Shown one piece after another: positions 24,901 to 34,544 of a stretch of 64,000 bases of DNA. A program made the translations under genes and the position numbers. The notes under the pieces are model-generated. The model did not search any database and was not told the DNA's origin. It worked only from the letters and a program-made list of their open reading frames with translations. Position 1 is the stretch's first letter. Each line of letters begins with the position of its first letter. The stretch spans positions 186,001 to 250,000 of the forward strand of contig NZ_MRTD01000004.1 in the NCBI RefSeq assembly GCF_001956295.1. Reading direction: 5' to 3'. This stretch comes from Paenibacillus sp. FSL A5-0031. Lineage in GTDB: Bacteria > Bacillota > Bacilli > Paenibacillales > Paenibacillaceae.

Positions 24901-24940
24901 AAAATATGATGACCATAATATATTATAACCATCATATTTT
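24901..24940. promoter_or_regulatory. 40-bp near-perfect palindrome, TetR operator candidate
   Basis: The outer arms AAAATATGATG and CATCATATTTT are exact inverted repeats, and the centre ATAATATATTAT is itself palindromic. Only three base pairs on each side mismatch. It can be read as two back-to-back sites, TATGATGACCATAATA and its partner. It lies 28 bp ahead of the lpd-like start, over the likely promoter. Confidence 0.75.
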
Positions 24941-24999
24941 AAAATCGTCAACAACCGTATTAAGCCCTTCCCAAGCTAACCGTTGCTGAATTCACTCAA

Positions 25000-25033
25000 T
25001 TGACACCCTATATTATGACGACTATAATATTTT
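25000..25033 (+). promoter_or_regulatory. Promoter of the TetR gene with an operator in the spacer
   Basis: TTGACA (25000-25005) and TATAAT (25023-25028) are spaced 17 bp apart. The spacer and -10 hold TATTATGACGACTATAATA (25011-25029), which resembles the sites in the 40-bp palindrome. A repressor bound here would block RNA polymerase directly, which fits autorepression. Confidence 0.75.
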
Positions 25034-25058
25034 GAAGATACAATTATGAAGCTGTGGA

Positions 25059-25634
25059 GTGATTACAATACCGTATCCCAAAGGTCATAAGATGAAAGTG
25101 CGGAATAAGATCGTTGAAAGTGCTGCCCAAGCTTTTCGCACGAAGGGAATACTCGATGTAAGTGTTCCGTTCATTATGAAGGGGGCAGGACTTACGCATG
25201 GAGGGTTTTATTCACACTTTGACAACAAAGAACAGCTGGTCGCCGAAGCCTGCCGGTATGCGATCAGCGATACCATAGCCATTTTGCAGAATGCTGCTGA
25301 TCAGGAGAAGCATCATCCTAAAATCAATAGTGTCATCGATTATTATTTAAGCCCGTATCACCGCGACAAAACAGAGATGGGCTGCATCCTTCCTGCTCTT
25401 TCTGGTGAAATTTCCCGTTCTTCCGAAGAGGTCAGACAGGTATTCACCCATGAACTGGAGCGGATGATTGCTTTCATCTCCAATCTAGCGGAAATTGACA
25501 CAACCACGGGCAGCGCACTGATCAGTACAATGGTCGGCACTCTTGTTCTTGCACGGTCTGTTCATGATCCAGAACTGAGCGGCACTCTTCTTTCGGCAGG
25601 CAAGCAGTATGCCAAAGAGCTGGTTAGGGCCTAG
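25059..25634 (+). CDS. TetR-family transcriptional regulator
   Basis: The protein is about 190 residues. The N-terminal helix-turn-helix lies at residues ~18-60 (KIVESAAQAFRTKG, then MKGAGLTHGGFYSHFDNKEQL), and a ligand-binding TetR_C domain follows. The start is uncertain. The GTG at 25059 overlaps GGAG, while an ATA at 25068 is well spaced from it, and the first ATG (25092) would remove the YPKGHK segment that resembles the N-terminus of related regulators. It faces the lpd/HlyD/ABC-2 operon, with shared operator-like sites between, so it is the likely repressor of both. Confidence 0.87.
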   Translation: MITIPYPKGHKMKVRNKIVESAAQAFRTKGILDVSVPFIMKGAGLTHGGFYSHFDNKEQLVAEACRYAISDTIAILQNAADQEKHHPKINSVIDYYLSPYHRDKTEMGCILPALSGEISRSSEEVRQVFTHELERMIAFISNLAEIDTTTGSALISTMVGTLVLARSVHDPELSGTLLSAGKQYAKELVRA

Positions 25635-25660
25635 TATTGCCCGTGGCATGTCCAATAAAT

Positions 25661-25706
25661 GAAAAAAAGGCGTCACAGAAATAAATCTCTGTAACGCCTT
25701 TTTTTC
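25661..25706 (+). terminator. Terminator of the TetR gene
   Basis: AAAAAAAGGCGTCACAGA pairs with TCTGTAACGCCTTTTTTT. It is a strong, symmetric hairpin with A/T runs on both sides and could act in both directions. Confidence 0.85.
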
Positions 25707-25835
25707 AATATTCTCATGATTTTTATTTAAATCTAATTATTTTTGAGACATTCTCTTCTGTGTGTTTCGTGGAGCCTAGTAATTAGAATAATGTTCTTTC
25801 TCTGATCTGACCCATTCAATCAAACCATTCCTTGC

Positions 25836-25867
25836 GGGATAGGTTTCTGCACATAAATGCCTATCCC
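25836..25867 (-). terminator. Stem-loop after the giant LuxR regulator gene
   Basis: GGGATAGG (25836-25843) pairs with CCTATCCC (25860-25867), six bases past the stop codon. No T-run follows, so its strength is uncertain. Confidence 0.5.
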
Positions 25868-25873
25868 ATACAA

Positions 25874-28800
25874 CTAATTAACCAGCTCTAATTCTTTTGC
25901 ACGTGCAATGGCCTGACTCCGCCGTTTCACGCCTAATTTTCCGTATAGATGGAATACATAACTTTTCACAGTGCTTTCCTTTAACCCAAAGCGATAGGCG
26001 ATTTCCTTATTCGACAATCCATCGGTTAAAGCATACAAAATCTCTGCTTCACGGTTTGTCAGCAGTTCAACTAACGGCTGCGGCTGTGCAGCATTGGCTG
26101 CGATATCTAGTGGACTATGCTCCGAATCGCTGCTAGACGCACTGCTTTGCATTAGAAATTCCTCTGACGATTTCAAATAAACCATCCGTGCAATCATCAG
26201 ATCCAGCACTTCCAGCCTCTCTTTCGTAAATACATCGGAGATCAGATTATTCTCCAAATAAAGGACTGATTGCGATGATGTCCCTGGAAAGGAAACCGGC
26301 ATACAAAGAACAGACTGAGACTTACTGCGAGTGATATAGGGATCAGCTGCGTATGAGCTGCGTGAAGCATTTGCAAGCACAACCGAATCACCTGTCTTAA
26401 CCACATAACGGACGATAGCCTCCGCGTACGAAAGCTCTCCATCACTCTCATTTCTAGTGCCAGCTTGATCTGCAATGGTGAAAATCTCTTCATGGCTCTC
26501 CAGCACATATCCCTTTTCCGCACCGGAATACCGAAGTGCCGACTCCAGGAATTGGCTCATTACATTAGAGTCATCTGCCTTCCTTGACCAATCTGTAATT
26601 TGCCGTATAAATGCCTTTTCATCAACGAACATTGGCGTGGTTTCACGGATAGTGTTTACTTGTCCAATTTCCTCAGTGACTGCCACGCTTTCTGTTTGTA
26701 GTTCAGCCATAGCTAATCTCAGTGTGGAATTTGAATCTATCAGTCTTTTTGCTTTAGCAGTTGCCCCCCATCTTGAATAAGCAGCGCAGGCATCTGCAAT
26801 CAGAACATCCGCTCCGGTAATACTCCCAGCTTCCCTATAGAAGAGTGAAGCACGCTCACAAGAAATAGCCTCCATTAGCCCATTTTCTTCTCTTCGAGCT
26901 TCTCGGGTCGCTCCTTCAAATCCTTTGGCTGCATTCACTCGGTCACCATCAATACGGTGGAGCTCAGCGGTTATGAGCAAATACGCTGAAGATTCATTCC
27001 CGTAATATCCCGTCCAATGCCTCATGCTGCGCAATTGCTTGTTAAGCTTTGCGCGAATGCCTTTTTGCTCATCCACCGCTGCCTCCGCATACATGGCAGC
27101 AAGCGTCAGGGAATGGTAAATATGCTGTTTGCGCACTTGCATCCGGGTTTGGCGAAACGTGTTGAATTTGCCCTTCTCAACCCATTCTAGGGCATCGTGA
27201 TAGCGTCCGAACAAATAAGCAATTTCTATCTGAAGGGTACAAGTATAATAAACCTCATTATTCAGCTTCTCCTCGAATCGATCCTTCAGCACCGGCACTA
27301 CGACTTCATCGTATTCACCCGCTCCATCCTGCATTTGTGCGGCATACCACCTTGCAATGCGAAAGATATTCACTGTGACTTCATCCAGAAGCTGCTGTGA
27401 AATTTCTTCAAAATTCGAAATCCTTGCAGTAAGTGTATGCAAATCACCGGTATGAGTGGTCGTAGAGGTTAGCATAGCGATACTTACATAGGACAGATTA
27501 ATCGATTCCATCCCATAATAAATCGATTTCTCAAAATGCTTGACGCTTGCGTCAGGATTCTGCTGCAGCCCAACAAGCCCCTTAATATAGTGCAGTCTGC
27601 TTCGCAAATCCGAGCTTTCAAAGGAGGCTGATAGCTTAAATGCCAAATCTATATATTGGGGTCCCGTATGATAGAAAGAAATTTTAAAAATAATCATGCC
27701 ATAGCCAGCAAGCATAAAAGCGAACGCTTCGTTGCTTCCATGCTTTAGAGCGTAGCGAATGAACCTTGAGAAAAGTACAGCAGACAGTTCAAGGCTTAAT
27801 GTAAATACAGATGATGATATCGCCATGACCAAGTCCGACAAGGCTTTATACTCAGGATTACGATTAATCGGTAAATTCATAATCTCATGCCGCATACTAA
27901 ATAATGCACTTTGCGTCATGATCAATTCCTTTACGATGACAGCTTTAGAGGGCTTACTGGAAAAAATCCAGCCAAATTCCGCCAGCGCCTGCTTTCCAAT
28001 ATGGACAGCAAGCTCGTCATTCTTCAAGTACGAATACATGGCTATGCGTTTCAGGTAAATCTGAGAGCGCTCCACCAAGTCCGTAGTACAGGACATCAAT
28101 TGTTGGAGCAGAGCTTCTGCCTTGTCTATGCGACGGCACATATATTCACATTCAGGCAGCTCCAGCATCAGACGATAGGCAAGTGAGCTCGTACTTCTAC
28201 AATCATCCCCCGCAAGCTGCAAGCCTTTTTCAAAAAAGTTCAGAGCAGCCGCAAATGCTGTTGCTGCCTTCGATTTCAAACCGGCCTGATAGTTATATTC
28301 AGCTAGCTCCATCTTTTCTGCTTCATTTACCAGCTTATCGCTGCCCATATTCAAGTGATACACCATATCATAAATGGAGTGTTCACGCTCTTCTAATGAA
28401 TGGTCGCGTAACACACGGCCGATGGTCAGATGCAAGCTCGCTTTTTCCGCTTCGGTAATGGTCATATAAGCTGCCTGCTGCACACGATCATGCATAAATG
28501 TATAATATCCTTCATCCGCTGCTGCATCATCCATCTCAATTTCTCTACTTAATAAACCCTCTTCCTCTACTAAACGTAAAAGCTGAAGTGTATGAAGCTG
28601 AGAGCGGCCGCTTACTAAAGCGATCGTAGAGGAATGAAAACGATGACCAATCGCTGCACCTATGGCAAGCAGCTCAACCATATCCGGAGAAAGCATACGA
28701 ATACGGGTTCCGATTAAATGAAGAATGTCAGGATGCTCCGGTATTTGTGTAACTGCCGCAGCATCCCAATTCCAAATCGCAGCTTCCTCATCGTAATAAA

Positions 28801-30253
28801 GCTTATTCTCACGATACAGGCTGTCTAGAAGACGATGTACGAATAATGGATTGCCGCCTGTTCGATGATATAGCACCTCTGCAAGTGTTCGTACACGAGC
28901 CGAATTTTCGTTAAGAACATGCGAAAGGACTTGTCTTACATCCAAATAGGTCAGCGCTTCGAGCGCGATATGCTGTACGGGTATGGATGAGCTTGCGTGC
29001 TGTAAGGAAAGTGTGTTCTCCATCCATACGGCTGCTTCACCTTGATTTGCTCCGTTGTTCGAGCAGCCAGCAGCCGTTTCCACTCTGAACGTACCTATTA
29101 CTAGTAAGTTTAGTCGATTGGGAGCATGGGCAAGCGAACGAAGGACATCCAACGTAGCTGGGTCTGCCCATTGTAGATCATCTAGAAAAATAAGGAGAGG
29201 ATGTTCCTTTTCAGCAAATATATTCATAAAAAGAGGAATCAAGCGATGAAACCGAATAGCCGCTTCAGCAGGAGGCAGCGGCTCCACAGACGGAAGTTCA
29301 CCAAAAAGCTTAGCTGCTTCTGGCAGCAGCTGTACGATAACGGCTGCTCCTTGACCTAAAGTCTCTTCCAACTGCAACTTCAGCTTTGCCATTCGTTCAG
29401 GGGATTGGCTGTATATTTGCCGAATCAAGCTCCTCAGAGCCTGCAAGAGCGGCGAGAGAGGAACGTCCCGATTCATCAAATCACATTTTCCTCCAATGAA
29501 CAGACTGCCTTCATTTCTAGCCAGCACCTGAAACTCTCGAATGAGCGCAGTTTTCCCACTGCCAGCACTTCCGCTAACGAGTACAAACGAAGATACACCG
29601 GCTTGCGCCTGTTGCAAAGCCTCTCGGAGCGCCCTTCCTTCCATTTCGCGGCCAAAAAGAGTTTTTGGCAGCTGAAACCGACTAGCCTCATCGACACGGG
29701 CGATTTCGAAAGGGATGATTTCACCTTTTTTCTTCATAGAAGAAGCACAGCTTTTCAAATCAAATAACAAACCAAAAGCACTCTGATAGCGGTCTTCTGG
29801 CCTCTTCGACAACAGCTTCATAATTATATTTTCGAGAGAAGCCTCCAGCTCCAAACGCACCTCACGCAAAGGCATCGGCACAATGGCAAGATGGGCATGC
29901 AGCCATTCTTCCATAGTCTGTGCTTGAAAGGGCAGACGACCTGCGAGCATGTGATAAAATATCATGCCGATTGCATACAAATCGCTTCGTTCGTCAGCTT
30001 TACGATTGATTCTGCCTGTTTGTTCAGGAGATAGGTAGGCGTAATCTGTTATTCTTTCGTCTGTGAGCACAACGGTACTTATTTCCGATTGAATGAGTAT
30101 CCCTGCTGGATTCAAATGACCGATCAGTAGGTTTTGCTTATGAGCCTTATGTACGGATTCAGTCAGCGCGATCGCTATATGTAAAAAGGAAGGTGTATCC
30201 ATTTTATTTCCGTTCAGCAAATCCTTTAACTTAACATTATTTGCAAGCAACAT
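25874..30253 (-). CDS. Giant LuxR-type regulator with degenerate kinase, AAA ATPase and GAF domains
   Basis: I prefer the ATG at 30253, with GGAGG ten bases upstream, over the ATG at 30283. The protein is about 1459 residues. Residues ~1-170 match only the C-lobe of a Ser/Thr kinase (YLSPEQTG, RSDLYAIGMIFYHMLAGRLPF). The glycine-rich N-lobe is missing and the catalytic-loop Asp is absent (IGHLNPAGILI). An AAA/MalT-like ATPase follows (Walker A SGSAGSGKTALI near 230, Walker B LLIFLDDLQWADP near 355), then ~700 residues of helical repeats, a GAF-like domain near 1220-1340, and a LuxR helix-turn-helix (LTNREAEILYALTDGLSNKE) at the C-terminus. It is a cytoplasmic regulator of unknown target. Confidence 0.87.
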   Translation of the reverse strand: MLLANNVKLKDLLNGNKMDTPSFLHIAIALTESVHKAHKQNLLIGHLNPAGILIQSEISTVVLTDERITDYAYLSPEQTGRINRKADERSDLYAIGMIFYHMLAGRLPFQAQTMEEWLHAHLAIVPMPLREVRLELEASLENIIMKLLSKRPEDRYQSAFGLLFDLKSCASSMKKKGEIIPFEIARVDEASRFQLPKTLFGREMEGRALREALQQAQAGVSSFVLVSGSAGSGKTALIREFQVLARNEGSLFIGGKCDLMNRDVPLSPLLQALRSLIRQIYSQSPERMAKLKLQLEETLGQGAAVIVQLLPEAAKLFGELPSVEPLPPAEAAIRFHRLIPLFMNIFAEKEHPLLIFLDDLQWADPATLDVLRSLAHAPNRLNLLVIGTFRVETAAGCSNNGANQGEAAVWMENTLSLQHASSSIPVQHIALEALTYLDVRQVLSHVLNENSARVRTLAEVLYHRTGGNPLFVHRLLDSLYRENKLYYDEEAAIWNWDAAAVTQIPEHPDILHLIGTRIRMLSPDMVELLAIGAAIGHRFHSSTIALVSGRSQLHTLQLLRLVEEEGLLSREIEMDDAAADEGYYTFMHDRVQQAAYMTITEAEKASLHLTIGRVLRDHSLEEREHSIYDMVYHLNMGSDKLVNEAEKMELAEYNYQAGLKSKAATAFAAALNFFEKGLQLAGDDCRSTSSLAYRLMLELPECEYMCRRIDKAEALLQQLMSCTTDLVERSQIYLKRIAMYSYLKNDELAVHIGKQALAEFGWIFSSKPSKAVIVKELIMTQSALFSMRHEIMNLPINRNPEYKALSDLVMAISSSVFTLSLELSAVLFSRFIRYALKHGSNEAFAFMLAGYGMIIFKISFYHTGPQYIDLAFKLSASFESSDLRSRLHYIKGLVGLQQNPDASVKHFEKSIYYGMESINLSYVSIAMLTSTTTHTGDLHTLTARISNFEEISQQLLDEVTVNIFRIARWYAAQMQDGAGEYDEVVVPVLKDRFEEKLNNEVYYTCTLQIEIAYLFGRYHDALEWVEKGKFNTFRQTRMQVRKQHIYHSLTLAAMYAEAAVDEQKGIRAKLNKQLRSMRHWTGYYGNESSAYLLITAELHRIDGDRVNAAKGFEGATREARREENGLMEAISCERASLFYREAGSITGADVLIADACAAYSRWGATAKAKRLIDSNSTLRLAMAELQTESVAVTEEIGQVNTIRETTPMFVDEKAFIRQITDWSRKADDSNVMSQFLESALRYSGAEKGYVLESHEEIFTIADQAGTRNESDGELSYAEAIVRYVVKTGDSVVLANASRSSYAADPYITRSKSQSVLCMPVSFPGTSSQSVLYLENNLISDVFTKERLEVLDLMIARMVYLKSSEEFLMQSSASSSDSEHSPLDIAANAAQPQPLVELLTNREAEILYALTDGLSNKEIAYRFGLKESTVKSYVFHLYGKLGVKRRSQAIARAKELELVN

Positions 30254-30373
30254 GTTATCCAGTCCTCCATCTAATCCGTGCAATGCTACTTTTCCAAAAC
30301 GTTAAAGGCTATTCCATAGTTTATCACTGTTCAGTCATGTAATGAATAAGAATTACAAACAGGTCTGGTTGCC

Positions 30374-30410
30374 AATAAAAGAGCCTCAGAGACTAGTCTC
30401 TGGGGCTCAA
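30374..30410 (-). terminator. Terminator of the GH51 gene
   Basis: GAGCC-CAGAGAC and GTCTCTG-GGCTC form a near-perfect stem (30381-30408), followed on the minus strand by CTCTTTTATT. It lies 23 bases past the stop at 30431. Confidence 0.75.
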
Positions 30411-30430
30411 TAATAAAGTGTTTTTCTCGA

Positions 30431-33400
30431 TTATATTAGGCTCACTATAATAACATTTACGGAATGGGCAGCCAAATTTATTATGGCAGCGTTATTCTCG
30501 ATATGTATTTCTGCTTCCATTGGGGTTATTTTCTCATCGTTTTTTTTGTTCACATTCGGAACATGCACAAGTGAAGCATCACCCGTTAATAAGACCCATT
30601 TACCTGTAGTAGCTGCATTTATCCCTTTAAAATCAAGCTTCACTGCTTTCTCCACACCGTCTGCATTAACCAGCTTCACATACATTTTCTTGTCATCTTT
30701 GGTAACGGAATGATAGATTTCCCTGTTATAGGCTTCCAGTTTATAATCCAGAACCTTGCTTGCTGCTGCGCCATCCGTATAGGAACAGATCAAATGCTGG
30801 CCATCGGCTCCTCCATAATTCACTGTAATCGTGTATTCGGTATGGTCGGCGAGCTCTTCATAGCAGCTAGCTCTCAAGTTGCCTGCGGCTGTACTCGAGG
30901 AGTAATCCCCTAACGTATAGCCCTCGATTCCTTGCTTATACACCTTGACGCCAGTGGCGCTGCCATTATAGCCGATCGCATATTCTATAACATCCTTATT
31001 GTCAGGTGAAATATCGGTCAAGCCTGCACCCACATAAAAACCGTCTGTACCGGATATTCGTTCTGCTGCAACCTCAACTTTGTAATTGGTCCATGCTTCA
31101 TTAAGGATATACAATCCATTCAAGCCGCTGCTCTGCGCTTTTAATACCAAGCCTTTGGCCGAATCAAGCGTATAACCTGCCGAGCCCGGAATGACTTGCC
31201 AAGCCGCATTTAATTCCTTCGTAAAATCCTGTTCAAAAAGTACGCTGCCATCCACATTGGACGTTACTTTCACACGTTTCACAACAATATCTGCATTTCC
31301 AGCAGCCACTTCAATGCCACCGCGAGGGATGAGCGCAGACCGCTCACCGTTCCGATAAGTCGTAAACGATGTGCCTGCAACTTTGGTGCCTATATATTTT
31401 CCGAAAAGCTGCTGCACGTAATAGTTCGGTGTATACCATACCGTTTCATCATCAAACCAAATACAATCCGGGGTCCATCGATATGTATTATCCGTCAGAA
31501 CCTTATTGAACAACGGTGCAGTTGCAGCTAATCGAACGACATCTGAGTTATTCTCGAAGCTGGTCATAATCGCAGCTTCTGCAATTGCCCCAGCCAATGT
31601 GTTCTTATCCGTTGAAGCATATTCGCCGACAAATACTTTGGAGGTCTCGGCTTCATTCAGGCTGCCATCATCATTGTAAGCTCTATAATAGTAATTATAT
31701 CGGTCCGCATTAGCTAACAAATACTCATTCGAACGATAGTAGTGCTCATCCGCAATCGTATCCATGTAATTTTTTTGCTTCTCATACCACGTAACGGTTT
31801 CTTCAATGCGCAACAGCCCGTCCGTAAAGCTTATCGTCTCCGAGCCTGCCAAGCTGCCGCTTAAAAACTTCCAGCCCTGCTGATATGCGTCATCGTCCGC
31901 TTGCGCGCCCACGGTTGAAATAATATGCAGCTCATATCCAGCGTAATGCTGCTCCATATAGTCATCAATAGCTGCTTTAAAATATTCAAAGTTCGCAAAA
32001 AATTGTGTGCCCCAGTTTTCATTGCCCACGCCTAAGTAACGCAAATCAAACGCCGCTTCGTGGCCCATTTTTTTACGCAAAGCAGCCCATTCGTTATTTT
32101 CAAAATCTGTACTAATCGCAAAATCAATTAAGTCTGTAAAGTTTTTGACGTAGTAGTCCCTAAGCTTGCCGCCAGCGGGATTCGCGTAATCCGAACGAGC
32201 CTGGCAAAGCACGCCGCAGGCCATAACAGGGAGCGGTGTGGCATTCAGATCTTCAGCCAACTGGAAATATTCCATATAGCCAAGGCCCATCGTCATCATG
32301 TAGCCCCATACGTTAAAGTTTTCTTTGCGCAGCTCCACATCCCCTACGGATTCCTTCCAATCGTATACGTTTTCCCAAATGTGAGAGCCCTCCGAAATAC
32401 AGCCGCCTGGAAACCGAAGAAAAGTAGGATGCAAATCAACTAGTGCGTTTACTAAGTCTTTTCGCAGTCTATAGTTTGGATTTCCTTTAAAGTTTGCATG
32501 AGCCGTCGAAGAACGCTGTTCCTCGCCCGCGCCCCAAACATCCTCCGGCATCAGTGAGACCATCTCGATCGAAATTTCGCCGTTAAAGGTTAAAGCCAAT
32601 TGACCAAGCACCGTTGTTAAGCCCGTCAATGCAAGGGGGGCGTCCACACCGTATTTTTTCCATATGCCTCCGCCTTCTATCTGAACAACCACTGTGTCGC
32701 TGATGGAGGCACCATCTTGATCCAGCAGCTGCAAGGTGATTGTTCCTGCCGCTTCAGCTTTTGCCCAAATCGTAAAGTTGTATTTGGCAGCTTGTCTAAT
32801 CGCCATTGCACAGTTTTGATTGGAATCCGCAAAACCTCGATTGGTTATCGTCGCTCCGCTTGCTACCGTTACATAATGAGCATTCACATCTTTGTCTGTT
32901 ATTCCAAAAAAGTCATTTAAACCGCCCGTATTTTTCACCGTCATTTGCTTTGTATCGCCAGACCATGCATGCAGAGGCGTGTAGTTTCTTCCTGTTGAAG
33001 CGCCATGCTCGCCGCACACATGAGAGTAGCTGTCGAACGCAAATGACTCGAAGGAGCGGTTCTGTACGAGCTCCGCGTATATACCGCCATCAGCTGCATT
33101 GTTAATATCCTCATAAAATAAGCCGTATAAAACGGGACTGACATCCAATATCTCTTTGCTTCCATCAATAGTCAACGTATACGGTGGTACTCCTTGAGGA
33201 AGTACAGATACGGTGAAGCTTTTTACAGCGGAGCTTGCTCCTTTACTTACGATGGCTGTCATCGTTACGCCCTTTGCCGACTGTATTTCCTTGTTGACGA
33301 TTCCCTCATTAGAAATCGTGCCGATATCACTCGATGCCCATGATACGCTCACTTTGCCGCCCATTAGAGAAGAAGGCAGCGCAATATCTTTTGTAATAAT

Positions 33401-34180
33401 GAAGGTTGGGAACGTTAAGTACTTGTCTTTGGCAAGTTCAACAATCTCTTCATCCGTCAACGATTCGCACATCACTTCAATTACTTCATCTTGTGTTAGT
33501 CCCGCTTTGTATACACGGAAATCCGAAAGCGAACCGCAAAAATCCACATCTGCATCGTACTGGGACATTCCAATATAGTTGTTGCAGTAATTCTCTTGGT
33601 CGGCGAAAGAAGCAAACCATGCACGCAATTTAGCATAGGTACCGCTTGATGTCTGACTGATCGTTCCATCTGCAACCACCTCGCCATTCACATATACAAT
33701 CGGTCCTGCACTGCTGGATGTACCGGACTTCGTGCCTGCTACAGACATAGAAATATGCATCCATTCTCCCGCCGCAAAAGTCTTTCCAGGATCTGCAATC
33801 AAGTCTTCCCCTGCAAAACAAGCTGCACGCAAATTGCGTGTTAAGAACATATAAGGCCCTGTCTGACCTTTACCGAAATCGAAAATCCTTTCCCATACGC
33901 TTGATCCTTTTCCCGCATATACCCAAGTTGAAATGGTAATACCGGTCAAATCACTAACATCCTTCAGGAGATTCACAGGCAGCTTCACATAGGATGTGCC
34001 CTTGCGTCCCCCTGAAAGCATGACTGCAGTCTTGCCTCCTACGGTTTGAATGGAAGCTCCTGATGCCGACCCGTCATTTCTATTCCCAGAGCTGTCCTTG
34101 CCGATATGTTCAGCAAGATCAAACTTATATTGTGCGATTAAATTATCATTAATAAATTCATTACCGTCATTACGTTTCAT
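30431..34180 (-). CDS. LamG-GH51 alpha-L-arabinofuranosidase
   Basis: This 1249-residue protein begins with a LamG/concanavalin-like domain (about 10-230), an atrophied bacterial Ig-like domain (about 250-330), then a GH51 catalytic module from about 335. The acid/base Glu721 lies in GVGNENWG and the nucleophile Glu853 in VFVGEYAS. A second beta-sandwich resembling DUF1080/LamG is inserted near 960-1105, before the C-terminal beta domain. It would release L-arabinose from arabinan, arabinoxylan or short oligosaccharides. There is no signal peptide: the N-terminus MKRNDGNEF is hydrophilic. Three extra sugar-binding-type domains on a protein without an export signal is odd. It stands alone, with a terminator downstream. 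Confidence 0.9.
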   Translation of the reverse strand: MKRNDGNEFINDNLIAQYKFDLAEHIGKDSSGNRNDGSASGASIQTVGGKTAVMLSGGRKGTSYVKLPVNLLKDVSDLTGITISTWVYAGKGSSVWERIFDFGKGQTGPYMFLTRNLRAACFAGEDLIADPGKTFAAGEWMHISMSVAGTKSGTSSSAGPIVYVNGEVVADGTISQTSSGTYAKLRAWFASFADQENYCNNYIGMSQYDADVDFCGSLSDFRVYKAGLTQDEVIEVMCESLTDEEIVELAKDKYLTFPTFIITKDIALPSSLMGGKVSVSWASSDIGTISNEGIVNKEIQSAKGVTMTAIVSKGASSAVKSFTVSVLPQGVPPYTLTIDGSKEILDVSPVLYGLFYEDINNAADGGIYAELVQNRSFESFAFDSYSHVCGEHGASTGRNYTPLHAWSGDTKQMTVKNTGGLNDFFGITDKDVNAHYVTVASGATITNRGFADSNQNCAMAIRQAAKYNFTIWAKAEAAGTITLQLLDQDGASISDTVVVQIEGGGIWKKYGVDAPLALTGLTTVLGQLALTFNGEISIEMVSLMPEDVWGAGEEQRSSTAHANFKGNPNYRLRKDLVNALVDLHPTFLRFPGGCISEGSHIWENVYDWKESVGDVELRKENFNVWGYMMTMGLGYMEYFQLAEDLNATPLPVMACGVLCQARSDYANPAGGKLRDYYVKNFTDLIDFAISTDFENNEWAALRKKMGHEAAFDLRYLGVGNENWGTQFFANFEYFKAAIDDYMEQHYAGYELHIISTVGAQADDDAYQQGWKFLSGSLAGSETISFTDGLLRIEETVTWYEKQKNYMDTIADEHYYRSNEYLLANADRYNYYYRAYNDDGSLNEAETSKVFVGEYASTDKNTLAGAIAEAAIMTSFENNSDVVRLAATAPLFNKVLTDNTYRWTPDCIWFDDETVWYTPNYYVQQLFGKYIGTKVAGTSFTTYRNGERSALIPRGGIEVAAGNADIVVKRVKVTSNVDGSVLFEQDFTKELNAAWQVIPGSAGYTLDSAKGLVLKAQSSGLNGLYILNEAWTNYKVEVAAERISGTDGFYVGAGLTDISPDNKDVIEYAIGYNGSATGVKVYKQGIEGYTLGDYSSSTAAGNLRASCYEELADHTEYTITVNYGGADGQHLICSYTDGAAASKVLDYKLEAYNREIYHSVTKDDKKMYVKLVNADGVEKAVKLDFKGINAATTGKWVLLTGDASLVHVPNVNKKNDEKITPMEAEIHIENNAAIINLAAHSVNVIIVSLI

Positions 34181-34544
34181 GTAAGATCACCCGTCATCTT
34201 TATTTTAGAATCATAAATAACCTAACTATCATATGGATTCATACGAGAAAAGACAGTAAACACACAAATCATTTTCATTTCACATGAGTATAATAACATA
34301 AATATTATTTGATTAATACAATTACTAATTATTGTTTTTGATGATTATAGTATGTTCAACATGATGGCTGTAAACGAAAGCACAAAGAGCCTCTTTCAGC
34401 TTTAGGAAGAGGCTCTTTCTTCTGTAATCCGATGTAAAAATAAAAGTATTGGCTGAAACTGGGACTAACCTTATAATAACGAATAGAGGTTTCCTCATTG
34501 CCTCTTAACACAAGCTAGTATCTTATAAAAATAAGGGGATTTTA
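34181..34544. other. 364-bp intergenic region with an unassigned hairpin
   Basis: No coding sequence was recognised. AT-rich sequence covers 34181-34380. A terminator-like hairpin lies at 34384-34418, and an upstream region with AAGGGGA (34529-34537) serves the acyltransferase start at 34545. Confidence 0.6.
34384..34418 (+). terminator. Terminator-like hairpin between divergent genes
   Basis: AAAGAGCCTCTT (34384-34395) pairs perfectly with AAGAGGCTCTTT (34407-34418), then TCTTCTG. Both flanking genes start away from it, so it does not end either. It may close a small untranslated transcript. Confidence 0.5.
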
